Source: Chryseobacterium oranimense (GTDB lineage Bacteria; Bacteroidota; Bacteroidia; Flavobacteriales; Weeksellaceae). From it: a DNA stretch of 64,000 nucleotides. Below, one piece after another: positions 52,900-61,383 of this stretch. The DNA is taken from NCBI RefSeq assembly GCF_900129755.1, contig NZ_FQWT01000009.1, positions 62,001 to 126,000 on the forward strand, read 5' to 3'. Every line of letters starts with the position of its first letter. The stretch's first letter is position 1. Under the pieces are notes generated by a model, which was not told the DNA's origin, ran no database searches, and saw only the letters and a list, made by a program, of their open reading frames with translations. A program made the translations under genes and the position numbers.

Positions 52900-53805
52900 A
52901 TGTTAGGAAGACGACAAATCCGTGAAAAAGTAGTACAAACAGTGTATTCATACTATCAGAATCCTGTAAAGTTTGATGTTTTAGAGAAAAACATGTTCTC
53001 AGGAATAGAGAAAATCTATAACCTCTATATTTATCAGCTTAATTTTTTGGTGGCTCTGAAAGAATTGGCAGAGACTCAAATAGAAATCGGTAAAAACAAA
53101 TATATCAAAACCGATGCTGATATCAATCCTAACCAAAAATTTATCAATAACCAGGTACTGATCAAGCTAGAGGAAAATCCTGAAAGATTATTTTTTACAG
53201 GCCAGCACAAACAGTTGAAATGGGATCTGCATGATGATCTATTGGTGAAAACATTCCAGAGGATTACTGCAGGAAAACGTTACCAGGATTTCATGAAAGA
53301 AGACGGATATTCTTTTGAAGACGATCAGAAGTTTATCGGAAAACTGTTTTTAAGGTATATTGCTGAAAATGATGATTTCCAGGAATATCTTAGTGATAAG
53401 GAACTTTCATGGTATGACGATATCCATATTGCCAACTCAATGGTACAGAAAACAATCGGTTTCCTGAAAGAAGATGAAGAAAGCAGAACTTTAATTAAAA
53501 TGATTAAAGATGAAGAAGATAAAACTTTCGCAGCAAAACTCCTTAGAGACACCCTGAACAACTGGGAGGCTAACGAGAAGACACTAAGTGAAAGACTGGA
53601 AAACTGGGATCTGGAAAGAGTGTCTTTAATGGATAAAGTAATTTTGTCGACAGCCATTTCGGAACTGGATAATTTTCCTTTTACCCCTTCAAGAGTTATT
53701 ATCAATGAATATATTGAAATTGCAAAAGTATTTGCAACAGACCGTTCCAATATCTTCATTAACGGAATTTTGGATAAATATTGTAAAGATCAAAATAGAA
53801 TTTAA
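52900..53805 (+). CDS. nusB: Transcription antitermination factor NusB
   Basis: RNA-binding antitermination factor that with NusE (S10) acts on rRNA operons. At 301 residues it is about twice the E. coli length, as usual in Bacteroidetes: the C-terminal half (about 180-300) is the NusB domain (DKVILSTAISELDNFPFTPS, then INEYIEIAKVFATDRSNIFI). The N-terminal half is a phylum-specific helical extension beginning MLGRRQIREKVVQTVYSYYQ. Followed one base later by a DUF1573 lipoprotein and yajC, as one transcript. Confidence 0.95.
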   Translation: MLGRRQIREKVVQTVYSYYQNPVKFDVLEKNMFSGIEKIYNLYIYQLNFLVALKELAETQIEIGKNKYIKTDADINPNQKFINNQVLIKLEENPERLFFTGQHKQLKWDLHDDLLVKTFQRITAGKRYQDFMKEDGYSFEDDQKFIGKLFLRYIAENDDFQEYLSDKELSWYDDIHIANSMVQKTIGFLKEDEESRTLIKMIKDEEDKTFAAKLLRDTLNNWEANEKTLSERLENWDLERVSLMDKVILSTAISELDNFPFTPSRVIINEYIEIAKVFATDRSNIFINGILDKYCKDQNRI

Positions 53806-53806
53806 C

Positions 53807-54325
53807 ATGAAAAAGACATTATCAATTATCGCTTTGTCTATCATAGGCCTAGGTTTGGTATCTTGTAAAAAAGAAAACCAGCAAGCTGCTACAGGAACAG
53901 AAGTTGCAGATACTACAGACTCTACAGCGGGTGCAACCAATTTAGCTCCGAATTCTGCAACGGCACCGGTTTCTGCTGAAACAGCAGCTGCAGCACCGGT
54001 TTCTAACCAGCCATTAACATCTGTAGCTCTTTCTGAAAGCAACTTCGATTTTGGAAATATCAAAAAAGGAGATAAAGTAGAGCACGTTTACGAAATCACA
54101 AATACAGGAAAAAATCCTTTAGTAATCTCTGAAGTAAAGCCTGGATGCGGATGTACAGCTCCTGATTTTACAAAAGATCCTATTCTTCCTGGTAAAAAAG
54201 GAAAAATTACTTTGCACTTTGATTCTTCAAGCTTCGACGGAAACGTTCAGAAGTATGCCGATGTATTTGCAAACGTAGATAAAGCTCCTATTAAATTAAC
54301 GTTCACAGCGAACATTCAACCATAA
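53807..54325 (+). CDS. DUF1573 lipoprotein
   Basis: A 172-residue lipoprotein: signal peptide with Cys20 in LGLVSC, then an Ala/Thr-rich linker (to about 66), then an Ig-like DUF1573 domain with FDFGNIKKGDKVEHVYEITN and KPGCGCTAPDF. DUF1573 domains are ASH-like and abundant in Bacteroidetes surface or periplasmic proteins. Sits between nusB and yajC. ATG 53807 is chosen from the signal peptide; the frame open from 53705 lies inside nusB. Confidence 0.9.
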   Translation: MKKTLSIIALSIIGLGLVSCKKENQQAATGTEVADTTDSTAGATNLAPNSATAPVSAETAAAAPVSNQPLTSVALSESNFDFGNIKKGDKVEHVYEITNTGKNPLVISEVKPGCGCTAPDFTKDPILPGKKGKITLHFDSSSFDGNVQKYADVFANVDKAPIKLTFTANIQP

Positions 54326-54329
54326 TTAT

Positions 54330-54692
54330 ATGTTGACAATCTTTTTACAGGCACAGCCACAGGGATCTTCATCAATGATGCTGATCATGATGGGGGTGAT
54401 GTTTGTCGGGTTTTATTTCCTGATGATAAGACCTCAGATGAGAAAACAGAAACAGGAGAAAAACTTCCAGGAAACCTTAAAAGTTGGAACCAGAGTGGTG
54501 CTTACTTCAGGTCTTCACGGAAGAATTGCCCAGGTTCAGGATGACGGATTCGTGATCGAAACTTTATCAGGAAAACTGAAATTCGAAAAAGCGGCTGTTT
54601 CAAGAGAATTTACTGAGGCCCGTTTCGGAGATAAAGCAAAAGCGGCTGATAAAACAGCTGAGAAAAAAGAAATCGAAACTGAAAAGAAATAA
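54330..54692 (+). CDS. yajC: Preprotein translocase subunit YajC
   Basis: Small inner-membrane partner of SecDF that supports Sec export. The 120 residues have one membrane helix (about 16-36, MMLIMMGVMFVGFYFLMIRP) and the cytoplasmic domain with VGTRVVLTSGLHGRIAQVQD. The charged C terminus is Lys/Glu-rich. Third gene of the nusB run; ends in a strong terminator. Confidence 0.95.
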   Translation: MLTIFLQAQPQGSSSMMLIMMGVMFVGFYFLMIRPQMRKQKQEKNFQETLKVGTRVVLTSGLHGRIAQVQDDGFVIETLSGKLKFEKAAVSREFTEARFGDKAKAADKTAEKKEIETEKK

Positions 54693-54714
54693 TCTTTTAG
54701 CTGAAAATATTGAT

Positions 54715-54752
54715 CCGGCGCGGTGAACGAAGTTCACCGCGCCGGTTTTTTT
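54715..54752 (+). terminator. Strong terminator after yajC
   Basis: GC-rich perfect hairpin CCGGCGCGGTGAAC / GTTCACCGCGCCGG with a T-run. Its high GC contrasts with the surroundings. Confidence 0.9.
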
Positions 54753-54768
54753 ATAAGTATAAATGTAT

Positions 54769-54946
54769 TTTTTTTAACGCAAAGTCTAATTGTAGTGCTA
54801 CATATTCTAAGCTTGCAAAGAAAAAATCAATCAAAGATTGATTCTATTAAACGTGCGAATAAAATGCATGCTTAATCAGTGACGAAGTCACACCTCTTTG
54901 CTTCCTTAGATTACCACAGCTGGAAATTTAAACTTTGCGTAAAAAA
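54769..54946. repeat. MITE-like structured intergenic element
   Basis: Inverted ends: TTTTTTAACGCAAAGT at the left and ACTTTGCGTAAAAAA at the right (ACGCAAAGT core). Inside are two hairpins, AATCAATC/GATTGATT (about 54827-54845) and GTGAC/GTCAC (54880-54892). Sequences with ACGCAAAGT ends recur in flavobacterial gaps as far as I remember; not checked here. No ORF inside. The gap up to 55043 holds only the SDR promoter besides. Confidence 0.5.
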
Positions 54947-55031
54947 CTCATCTACATCACATTTTAAGCAGTTTGATCTTAAAAATCCTTCAACTCTTTT
55001 TAAAATTCATGTTTCATAAAACCAAATAAAA

Positions 55032-55039
55032 TATCTTTG
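55032..55039 (+). promoter_or_regulatory. -7 box of the SDR gene, leaderless type
   Basis: TATCTTTG, then CGGG, then ATG at 55044. The predicted RNA start falls on or beside the A of ATG. Confidence 0.6.
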
Positions 55040-55043
55040 CGGG

Positions 55044-55778
55044 ATGAATCAAAATACAGGCAAAACCGTTCTCATTTTAGGCGCCAATTCAGATGTAGCC
55101 AAACAGTGTATCAAACAGTACCTTGAAAAAGGATTTTCTGTGGTAGCGGCTTCAAGAGATACTACTTCGCTTCAGAAATTGATTGGAGAGAATCACCTTG
55201 ATCCGTCAAAAATTACCATCCTTTATTTTGACGCTGTAGATTTTGACTCTCACCAGAAATTTTATGATGAACTTCCTGTAAAACCTCATATCGTAGTGTA
55301 TGCCGCAGGCTTTTTGGTGGATAACGAAAAAGCACTGAGAAATTTTAAAGGAGCACAACAGATGATGATGGTTAATTATATGGGAGCCGTTTCTATCCTT
55401 AATATCATTGCTATGGATGAAAGCAATAAAAATCTGGAAAGAATTATAGGCTTGTCTTCTCTTTCGGGGGTAAGAGGAAGGAAAAGCAATTTCGTGTATG
55501 GAAGCACAAAAGCAGCTTTTACAACTTATTTGGCTGGTTTAAGACAGGAATTGGCTTCAAGAAAGATAAAAGTCAATGCTTTGGTGATTGGCTACATCAG
55601 AACCAAGATCAATGAAGGGCTCCAGCTTAATGAATCCCTGATCATGGAACCGGATTATGTGGCAAAATACATCGTTAACGCCGGAAATTCATTTACCATT
55701 GTCCCGAATTTCAAATGGAAGATGATTTATATGATTTTGAAGATACTTCCTGAAAGTTTGGTGGCGAAACTGCCTTAG
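55044..55778 (+). CDS. Short-chain dehydrogenase/reductase
   Basis: A 244-residue NAD(P)-dependent oxidoreductase. Cofactor loop VLILGANSDVAKQCI, the NAG-like motif in VVYAAGFLVDNEK, and the catalytic Ser with Tyr-x3-Lys in SSLSGVRGRKSNFVYGSTKA. Substrate unknown; resembles decaprenyl-ribose or oxidoreductase SDRs at the level of overall sequence only. It converges with the lipoprotein gene. Confidence 0.92.
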   Translation: MNQNTGKTVLILGANSDVAKQCIKQYLEKGFSVVAASRDTTSLQKLIGENHLDPSKITILYFDAVDFDSHQKFYDELPVKPHIVVYAAGFLVDNEKALRNFKGAQQMMMVNYMGAVSILNIIAMDESNKNLERIIGLSSLSGVRGRKSNFVYGSTKAAFTTYLAGLRQELASRKIKVNALVIGYIRTKINEGLQLNESLIMEPDYVAKYIVNAGNSFTIVPNFKWKMIYMILKILPESLVAKLP

Positions 55779-55779
55779 A

Positions 55780-56319
55780 TTATTCATTTCTAATAACCAC
55801 TTTTGAAAATCCTAAGCTTTGCATTAAAGTATTATAATTGTTGAGAAAGAGAGTATTATTTCCATATTGTGAAAATCTTAATTGCTCTTTACTGTCTTCA
55901 ATTAAAAAAGAATTTCCACTATTACCATATTCTTTATCTATAAATTTCGATTTCATCAGATTGTTAAAGTAATTCATCAGGCTTAATTGTTGTGAATCAG
56001 ATAGAATAAAATGACGGGTAGTATCTCTTATTTGGATAAGTGAACCTGAACTATCCATCTTACCACAGTTAACTTTATATTTTATATAAGTTAATTCAAT
56101 TCTGCGTTTTGATTGATAAACTTTAATAATTTCATCATGACCTCCCCATTCTCCACAATCAGCAAACCGTGATTTTATGAATATGGTGTCTTCGTTATCG
56201 AAACTAAATATATTTTTAAATGAATATTCGGGTTGCCCTGAATTACCTTTCCCAAGATTTTCTTTTTTAGAACAGCTTATAAAAAATATTAATAGAAATA
56301 TTAAAGGTAAAAACTTCAT
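55780..56319 (-). CDS. Hypothetical lipoprotein
   Basis: A 179-residue lipoprotein with signal peptide and Cys16 in FISC. The mature part is polar with many Asn, Ser and aromatic residues (DCGEWGGHDEIIKVYQSKR). No family recognised. It is AT-rich relative to the neighbours. It lies 32 bases downstream of the ligD gene on the same strand and may be read from it. Confidence 0.75.
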   Translation of the reverse strand: MKFLPLIFLLIFFISCSKKENLGKGNSGQPEYSFKNIFSFDNEDTIFIKSRFADCGEWGGHDEIIKVYQSKRRIELTYIKYKVNCGKMDSSGSLIQIRDTTRHFILSDSQQLSLMNYFNNLMKSKFIDKEYGNSGNSFLIEDSKEQLRFSQYGNNTLFLNNYNTLMQSLGFSKVVIRNE

Positions 56320-56351
56320 TTGGATTTAGGCTATATTCAAAAGTATCAAAA

Positions 56352-58223
56352 TTATTCAATACTCTGTAACAATTCCAACGCCTTCATCATATCAATTCCT
56401 TTCCCCAAAACCGGCTTAAATAAATCCCCTTTTTCCTTAATTCGTTCCAAAGCATTATCAATCGTAAAATCAGTGGGCTTCAGGCCGGGCTTAAGCTCTT
56501 CCCATTCCAGCGGCATTGAAACGGAAGCGCCTTCTTTAGGTCTTAAGCTATAAGCACTTGCCAGGGTTTGTCCTGTCCTGTTTTGCAGATAATCCAGGTA
56601 TATTTTCTTGTCGTCTCTTTTCTGCAGGCTTCTTTCCAGAGTAGTGAGCTTGGGAAGTTTTTCATTGACCTGTTTCATCAGGATATGGGCAAAATCTTTC
56701 ACCTGGTCAAAATCATATTTTCCACCCATCGGAATATAAACGTGAATTCCCGTACTTCCGGAAGTTTTACAATACCCTTTAATTTTAACAGACTGTAAAA
56801 CCTCATTTACCTGAAGTGCAGTTTCAATCACATGGTCAAATGTATTCTTCTTTGAAGGATCGAGGTCCAGTACGAGATAATCAGGATGTTCGAGGTCGGG
56901 GAGGGCACTGTTCCACGGGTTCATATCAATACAGCCCAGATTATTCAGATAGGCTAAAGTAGCCTTATCGTTACAGTAAACATAATCAATATATTTATCA
57001 TTGGATTCGGAATATACTTTGGTTGTTTTAATCCAGTCTGGCATATTGTCCCCTGCATCTTTCTGATAAAAGCCCTGTTCTTCAATTCCATTCGGAAAAC
57101 GGTTCAGAGAAAGCGGACGGTTTTTGAGATAAGGTAAAATATAAGAAGCGACAGACTGGTAGTATTCAATGACCTCCCCTTTGGTAATTCCATCTTTAGG
57201 AAAATAAATTTTATTTTGATTGGTAAGCTTCACTGTATGTTTGTCCAGGGTCACTTCTTTCTCTTTTTCACTATTTTCTGCTTTTTTTGTTGAAGTTTTG
57301 GTTTTCATTTCTTTAGGTTTTGGGTTAATTGAACTGATTGTGATTTCTTCCGGTTCCTTATCTTCCCGGATGGCAACAAATACGGGATGCCGGTAAATGC
57401 CGTCTTTCGTAATTTCGGAATATTTAATTTCGCAAACCAGTTCAGGTTTTGTCCAGGTCACAGGCATATTGGTTTTAGGGATGGTTTCGAAAGGTGAGGT
57501 TTTAATGATCAGTTTTTGAAGCCTTCCATAAAGCTGTTCTAAAGATTCATTATTAAATCCCGTCCCTGTGTGGCCGCAATAGATCAGCTCGCCATCAATA
57601 TATTTCCCCAGAATCAATGCACCAAAGCTTTTCCGGGAACCTCTGGGTTCTGTAAATCCACAAATAATTGCTTCATCTGTTTCCGTAAATTTTATTTTAA
57701 GCCAGTCGGTTGTTCTGTGGTTTTCCACATATAAGCTGTCTGCTTTTTTAGCGATCATTCCTTCCAGCTTCATCTCTTTCATCTGGTTGAAAAAATCAAT
57801 TCCTTTTTCAGGAATATGGTCGCAGTACTTGATGATATCTGTTTCTGTCAAAGCTTCCTTTAAAAGCTCTTTACGCTGCAGAAGAGGAAGCTCTTCCGTA
57901 GAATGGCCGTTCAGCCAGAGAAGATCAAAAACCTGGTAGGTTAAAGCAAGGTTTGGGTTGTCACCGATCTGTTGTAGCAGCTGGAAATTGGGTTTACCAT
58001 GCTCATCGTAGGCAACTATTTCTCCGTCAAGGATCATTTTATATTTCTGGTGTTCAAAATCTTCTGTGACCCTTTCAAATTTGGATAAAAATGAAATTCC
58101 ATTACGGGAATAGAACAGGAGATTCTTATGGCTGAGATCGGCAATAGCCCTGTAGCCGTCCCATTTTATTTCAAAAATCCAGTCTTCATCATCGAAAGCC
58201 TTTTCATAAGACTTGGCCAGCAT
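56352..58223 (-). CDS. ligD: DNA ligase D: ligase and polymerase domains (downstream part of a frameshifted ligD)
   Basis: Second part of LigD, the NHEJ enzyme that fills and seals double-strand breaks with Ku. It contains the ATP-dependent ligase domain with nucleophile Lys in EIKWDGYRA (about residue 25) and, from about 335, the primase-polymerase domain with LDLDPSKKNTFDH holding two metal-binding Asp. The ATG at 58223 is not natural: it lies in FIKPMLAKSYEK, and the reading frame continues upstream without stop through KPKNKGKKEV to an A9 run, where it meets the 3'-phosphoesterase frame. Fusing the two gives a LigD of about 850 residues of PE-ligase-polymerase order. Confidence 0.9.
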   Translation of the reverse strand: MLAKSYEKAFDDEDWIFEIKWDGYRAIADLSHKNLLFYSRNGISFLSKFERVTEDFEHQKYKMILDGEIVAYDEHGKPNFQLLQQIGDNPNLALTYQVFDLLWLNGHSTEELPLLQRKELLKEALTETDIIKYCDHIPEKGIDFFNQMKEMKLEGMIAKKADSLYVENHRTTDWLKIKFTETDEAIICGFTEPRGSRKSFGALILGKYIDGELIYCGHTGTGFNNESLEQLYGRLQKLIIKTSPFETIPKTNMPVTWTKPELVCEIKYSEITKDGIYRHPVFVAIREDKEPEEITISSINPKPKEMKTKTSTKKAENSEKEKEVTLDKHTVKLTNQNKIYFPKDGITKGEVIEYYQSVASYILPYLKNRPLSLNRFPNGIEEQGFYQKDAGDNMPDWIKTTKVYSESNDKYIDYVYCNDKATLAYLNNLGCIDMNPWNSALPDLEHPDYLVLDLDPSKKNTFDHVIETALQVNEVLQSVKIKGYCKTSGSTGIHVYIPMGGKYDFDQVKDFAHILMKQVNEKLPKLTTLERSLQKRDDKKIYLDYLQNRTGQTLASAYSLRPKEGASVSMPLEWEELKPGLKPTDFTIDNALERIKEKGDLFKPVLGKGIDMMKALELLQSIE

Positions 58224-58294
58224 AGGTTTGATAAACGAGGCCAGCTTTTTTTCATTCGTTAAAGAATTGAAACTCTGGAACCTTTTTTCAGAAG

Positions 58295-58897
58295 CTATGA
58301 CTTCTTTTTTTCCTTTATTTTTAGGCTTTTTTTTTCCTCTAAAAATTTCGTCACCAGAGATTTTGATGAAGTATTTTCTTCGGCATCATAAGGGCTTTCT
58401 GCAAATTCATCTTTATGCTTGATCAGCAGCCATGCATTATCTTCACTGTTTTTCATTTTGACAAGAGCAAACTCGCCTTTAAGTTTTTTGCCGTGTAAAA
58501 TAAATTTTAATGACCCTGAATGAAGTTCTTTCAAAAGCTCTTTTTCAGCAGAAAGTTTCGTTTCTTCCAAAGGTTCATAGGTTCCGCTGTCCCATACTTC
58601 CACCTGCCCGGCACCGTAATTGCCTTCCGGAATATTTCCTTCAAAATCTTTATAATCGTACGGGTGGTCTTCTACCATCATGGCAAGCCTTTTATCTTTA
58701 GGATCCAGTGAAGGACCTTTGGGAACAGCCCAGCTTTTCAGAACACCATCCATTTCAAGACGGAAATCATAGTGAAGACGGGATGCCGCATGTCTCTGGA
58801 TGACGAAGATAAGCTTATCCTTGCTTTTTTTCGTTTTGCCTTCCGGTTCTGTAGTTTCGTTAAACTTCCGTTTTTCGTTATAATCTTTTAGAGCCAT
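58295..58897 (-). CDS. ligD: DNA ligase D: 3'-phosphoesterase domain (upstream part of a frameshifted ligD)
   Basis: The 200-residue frame encodes the LigD phosphoesterase domain, which trims 3' ends: LIFVIQRHAASRLHYDFRLE with metal-binding His and Asp, MVEDHPYDYKDFEGNIPEGN and GAGQVEVWDSGTYEP. It ends 34 bases after a run of nine A (58327-58335 on plus as T) where a -1 shift joins the ligase frame. The ATG overlaps the ku stop by one base (TAATG), so ku and ligD are translated together. Confidence 0.9.
   Translation of the reverse strand: MALKDYNEKRKFNETTEPEGKTKKSKDKLIFVIQRHAASRLHYDFRLEMDGVLKSWAVPKGPSLDPKDKRLAMMVEDHPYDYKDFEGNIPEGNYGAGQVEVWDSGTYEPLEETKLSAEKELLKELHSGSLKFILHGKKLKGEFALVKMKNSEDNAWLLIKHKDEFAESPYDAEENTSSKSLVTKFLEEKKSLKIKEKKKS
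58327..58335 (-). other. A9 run with slippery heptamer joining the two ligD frames
   Basis: On the coding strand the upstream frame reads GAA AAA AAA AGC. A one-base backward slip on A AAA AAA yields AAA AAG CCT, continuing as KPKNKGKKEVIASEKRF into the ligase domain. Could be a real mutation, a sequencing error in a homopolymer, or programmed slippage. Confidence 0.7.
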
Positions 58898-59682
58898 TAC
58901 GATGCAGATTTGGATTTGGAATTTTGTAAACTGGCTTTCAGCTGGGCCATAAGGTCAATTACTTTACCTTCTTTGGCTGGCTCGGCCTTTTTAGCTTTTA
59001 TATTTTTACCTTTTGCTTTCTGTTTGATGATTTTCATCAGTTCGTCAGAATAAGTATCTTTATACATAGCAGGATCAAATTCCTGGGAAAGTTGTTTGAT
59101 AAGACTTACCGCCATTTTAAGTTCGGCAGGTTTGGGAGCTTTCTGGGCAGGGATTTTAAGATCTTTGTAGTCCCTGATTTCCTGATCAAACCGAAGCCTG
59201 TTGAGGACAAGTATTTCGTCATTATAAGGTCTGATCATTCCTATGGCTTCACTGTCACGGAGAACGAAAGTTCCGATTCCGGCCATTCCGGTTTCCAGTA
59301 ACGCATTTAATAAAAGCCTGTAGGCATTTTCACCATTTTTTTGAGGTTCCAGGAAGTAAGGATTCTCAAAGTACACACTGTCTACTTCAGACTCCTGTAC
59401 AAACTGGTCAATGGAAAGTATTTTTGTCTTTTCAGGGCTTGCGGCCTCATAATCCTCTTCATCGAGAACAATGTATTTATCATCCATGAGATAACCTTTT
59501 ACAATGTTTTCCCATTTCACTTCTTTCCCTGTGCTCTCGTTTACTCTTTTAAATTTAATGTTGGAATAATCAGATTTATCGAGCATATCGAGATCAAGTT
59601 TTGTAGTTTCTGTGGCGGAGTAGATCTTAACAGGAATATTGACTAAGCCGAATCCAATGGCGCCGTTCCAAATTGCTTTCAT
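58897..59682 (-). CDS. ku: Non-homologous end joining protein Ku
   Basis: Ring-forming homodimer that binds DNA ends and recruits LigD. The 261 residues show the Ku core: MKAIWNGAIGFGLVNIPVKI, NIVKGYLMDDKYIVLDEEDY, and DEILVLNRLRFDQEIRDYKD. The C-terminal tail is Lys/Ala-rich. It is followed directly by ligD (one-base overlap). An inverted repeat (59686-59702) lies just before the ATG. Confidence 0.95.
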   Translation of the reverse strand: MKAIWNGAIGFGLVNIPVKIYSATETTKLDLDMLDKSDYSNIKFKRVNESTGKEVKWENIVKGYLMDDKYIVLDEEDYEAASPEKTKILSIDQFVQESEVDSVYFENPYFLEPQKNGENAYRLLLNALLETGMAGIGTFVLRDSEAIGMIRPYNDEILVLNRLRFDQEIRDYKDLKIPAQKAPKPAELKMAVSLIKQLSQEFDPAMYKDTYSDELMKIIKQKAKGKNIKAKKAEPAKEGKVIDLMAQLKASLQNSKSKSAS

Positions 59683-59685
59683 TGT

Positions 59686-59702
59686 CTTACGTTTTGCGTA
59701 AG
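59686..59702. promoter_or_regulatory. Inverted repeat just upstream of ku
   Basis: CTTACG, five bases, CGTAAG, 4 bases before the ku ATG. It could be an operator or an RNA hairpin that covers the ribosome site. No clean TAnnTTTG box was found for ku. Confidence 0.45.
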
Positions 59703-59872
59703 AAAGTACAATGATTGTGCCGAGTGAAAAATATTTACCAAATGTGGTATTTGTTTTGAATTTATAAACCTTATGGAGTAATATCAGTTATAATTGTTTG
59801 AAATTGATCGATTTCTTCAACTTTATTGTTGCTGAACCAGAATTGAAGTAAAAAAATGGAGTTTGTAAAATA

Positions 59873-59901
59873 AAAAGGTGGAGAAACTTTCTCCACCTTT
59901 T
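59873..59901 (-). terminator. Terminator of the nitrilase gene
   Basis: Perfect hairpin AAAAGGTGGAGAAA / TTTCTCCACCTTTT with A/T flanks, 6 bases after the stop. Confidence 0.85.
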
Positions 59902-59906
59902 AAGTG

Positions 59907-60638
59907 CTAATGGATATAAATTTCCTCTATCTGATTATTCTCCGTATTTAAAATAAGAAGTCCTTCATCTTCTCGATTGAGCTGTCCGAGTAAGCTTCCG
60001 TTATTATTCCATACAGAAGATTTTCCGGCACATTCATAGCCGCCTGATTTTCCGGTGAAATTTGCCATCAAAACATGCATGTGATATTTTTTCGCGATAT
60101 CGGAGAGTTTAAAAAGATCATCATCAATGAAGTTTACAGAATTAAGAACACTGGCAGCATATACATTCGATCCGGCCTGATAAGCTTCCAGGGAATGATT
60201 TGGATCAGATAAATCATAGCATATTGCTAACGAAATCTTATTCTGTAATATGTTCAGCTGGCAGAAATTTTCACTTCGTGAAAAAACACCTGTCTCTGTT
60301 GGGAAAAGATGACGTTTTGAATAAATTTCTCTTCCTTTTCCCTGCTGGAAGATGATGGAGCTGATAAACAATTTGTCATCTGCTTTCGTAGGCATTCCAA
60401 CAGCGATGGTAATATTATTCTTATCTGCCATTTTCTGAAAAATGTCTAAAACAGGATCTTCGTAATGAATTGAGAGCTGTTCCGCCAGTTCAGGTTCATA
60501 GCCGGTAACTGAAAGTTCGGGGAAGATCACCAGATTAACATTATGATCAGCTGCGGCTTTAACTAATGTTTTGTGATTTTCAATATTTTTAGGGATATCT
60601 CCCTTTACAGGATTAATTTGGGCTGCTGCAATTTTCAT
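59907..60638 (-). CDS. Carbon-nitrogen hydrolase (nitrilase superfamily)
   Basis: A 243-residue enzyme hydrolysing an amide or nitrile bond. The catalytic triad is visible: Glu in VIFPELSVTGYEP, Lys in IYSKRHLFPTETG and Cys in SLAICYDLSDPNHS. The closest type by eye is the small amidase family. It follows, 22 bases downstream, the CTP-synthase-like gene on the same strand, suggesting a functional pair. Substrate unknown. Confidence 0.9.
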   Translation of the reverse strand: MKIAAAQINPVKGDIPKNIENHKTLVKAAADHNVNLVIFPELSVTGYEPELAEQLSIHYEDPVLDIFQKMADKNNITIAVGMPTKADDKLFISSIIFQQGKGREIYSKRHLFPTETGVFSRSENFCQLNILQNKISLAICYDLSDPNHSLEAYQAGSNVYAASVLNSVNFIDDDLFKLSDIAKKYHMHVLMANFTGKSGGYECAGKSSVWNNNGSLLGQLNREDEGLLILNTENNQIEEIYIH

Positions 60639-60660
60639 TTTTTTCTAATTACAAGGGTTA

Positions 60661-61365
60661 TTAAATCCGGTCCAGAGATTTTTTCACAAACTCTACGATC
60701 ATGGGATTAGGCTGATTTTCTGTAGAAGTAAGTGCCGGTTGAAATAGTGTCCCTACAAAAAAAGGATGGGATTGTATTTCAAATGAACGGTAATGTCCGT
60801 CTTCAGAAATTGAAGTTAAAGATAATCCTCTGCCTTTTAAAATATCAACGTATTTTTCACTGATGCCATAACTGCAATTATACTTGCCTATAATAGTATC
60901 CTGATTAATTGTTCGGTAAAGAAAACTGTTTTTATCAATAATTTTCAGATTTTCCTGTTCTCCTCTTAATGAACATGAAAGTTTTTTTATCAATGAATCT
61001 TTTGCATCTGGATTTGTTTCTTCATGGTCTGCATTTTCAATATTGCATACATTTCTGGCAAATTCAATAATCATATGCTGAAATCCGCCACAATTACCAA
61101 AAGTGGGAATATTATTCTCCCGGGTAAACTGTACGGCATTCAGTACATTTTCCATATCCCGGTACGGACTTCCCGGAGCAATCCATAATCCTAAGTACTT
61201 ATGTTTTTCAAACACAGTTTTAGCATCGAAAATATCAGTAGCAATCCAATCAAACTGAATTTCACGATTTAGTTTTTTCTGAACACTTCTTGTAGTATCA
61301 TTGAGTGCATGAAGTGTGAAATGATTGGGATTGAAGTCTCCCAGAATAGCAATTTTCGGTATCAT
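60661..61365 (-). CDS. CTP synthase C-terminal region-related (amidotransferase-like) protein
   Basis: A 234-residue class I glutamine amidotransferase-like domain without the synthetase part. It aligns by eye with the CTP synthase glutaminase: RENNIPTFGNCGGFQHMII keeps the nucleophile Cys, but the HPE motif is FQPALTSTENQP, with Gln and Ala in place of the catalytic His and Glu. It therefore probably does not hydrolyse glutamine in the usual way. The family is known as CTP synthase C-terminal region-related (seleno)protein, in which the Cys is sometimes selenocysteine; here it is an ordinary Cys codon. Pairs with a nitrilase gene. Confidence 0.85.
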   Translation of the reverse strand: MIPKIAILGDFNPNHFTLHALNDTTRSVQKKLNREIQFDWIATDIFDAKTVFEKHKYLGLWIAPGSPYRDMENVLNAVQFTRENNIPTFGNCGGFQHMIIEFARNVCNIENADHEETNPDAKDSLIKKLSCSLRGEQENLKIIDKNSFLYRTINQDTIIGKYNCSYGISEKYVDILKGRGLSLTSISEDGHYRSFEIQSHPFFVGTLFQPALTSTENQPNPMIVEFVKKSLDRI

Positions 61366-61383
61366 AAGTGTATATAAATAAAA

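Noticed and set aside
53705..53806. Upstream extension of the DUF1573 lipoprotein into nusB
   Set aside because: The signal peptide with lipobox starts at 53807, one base after the nusB stop.
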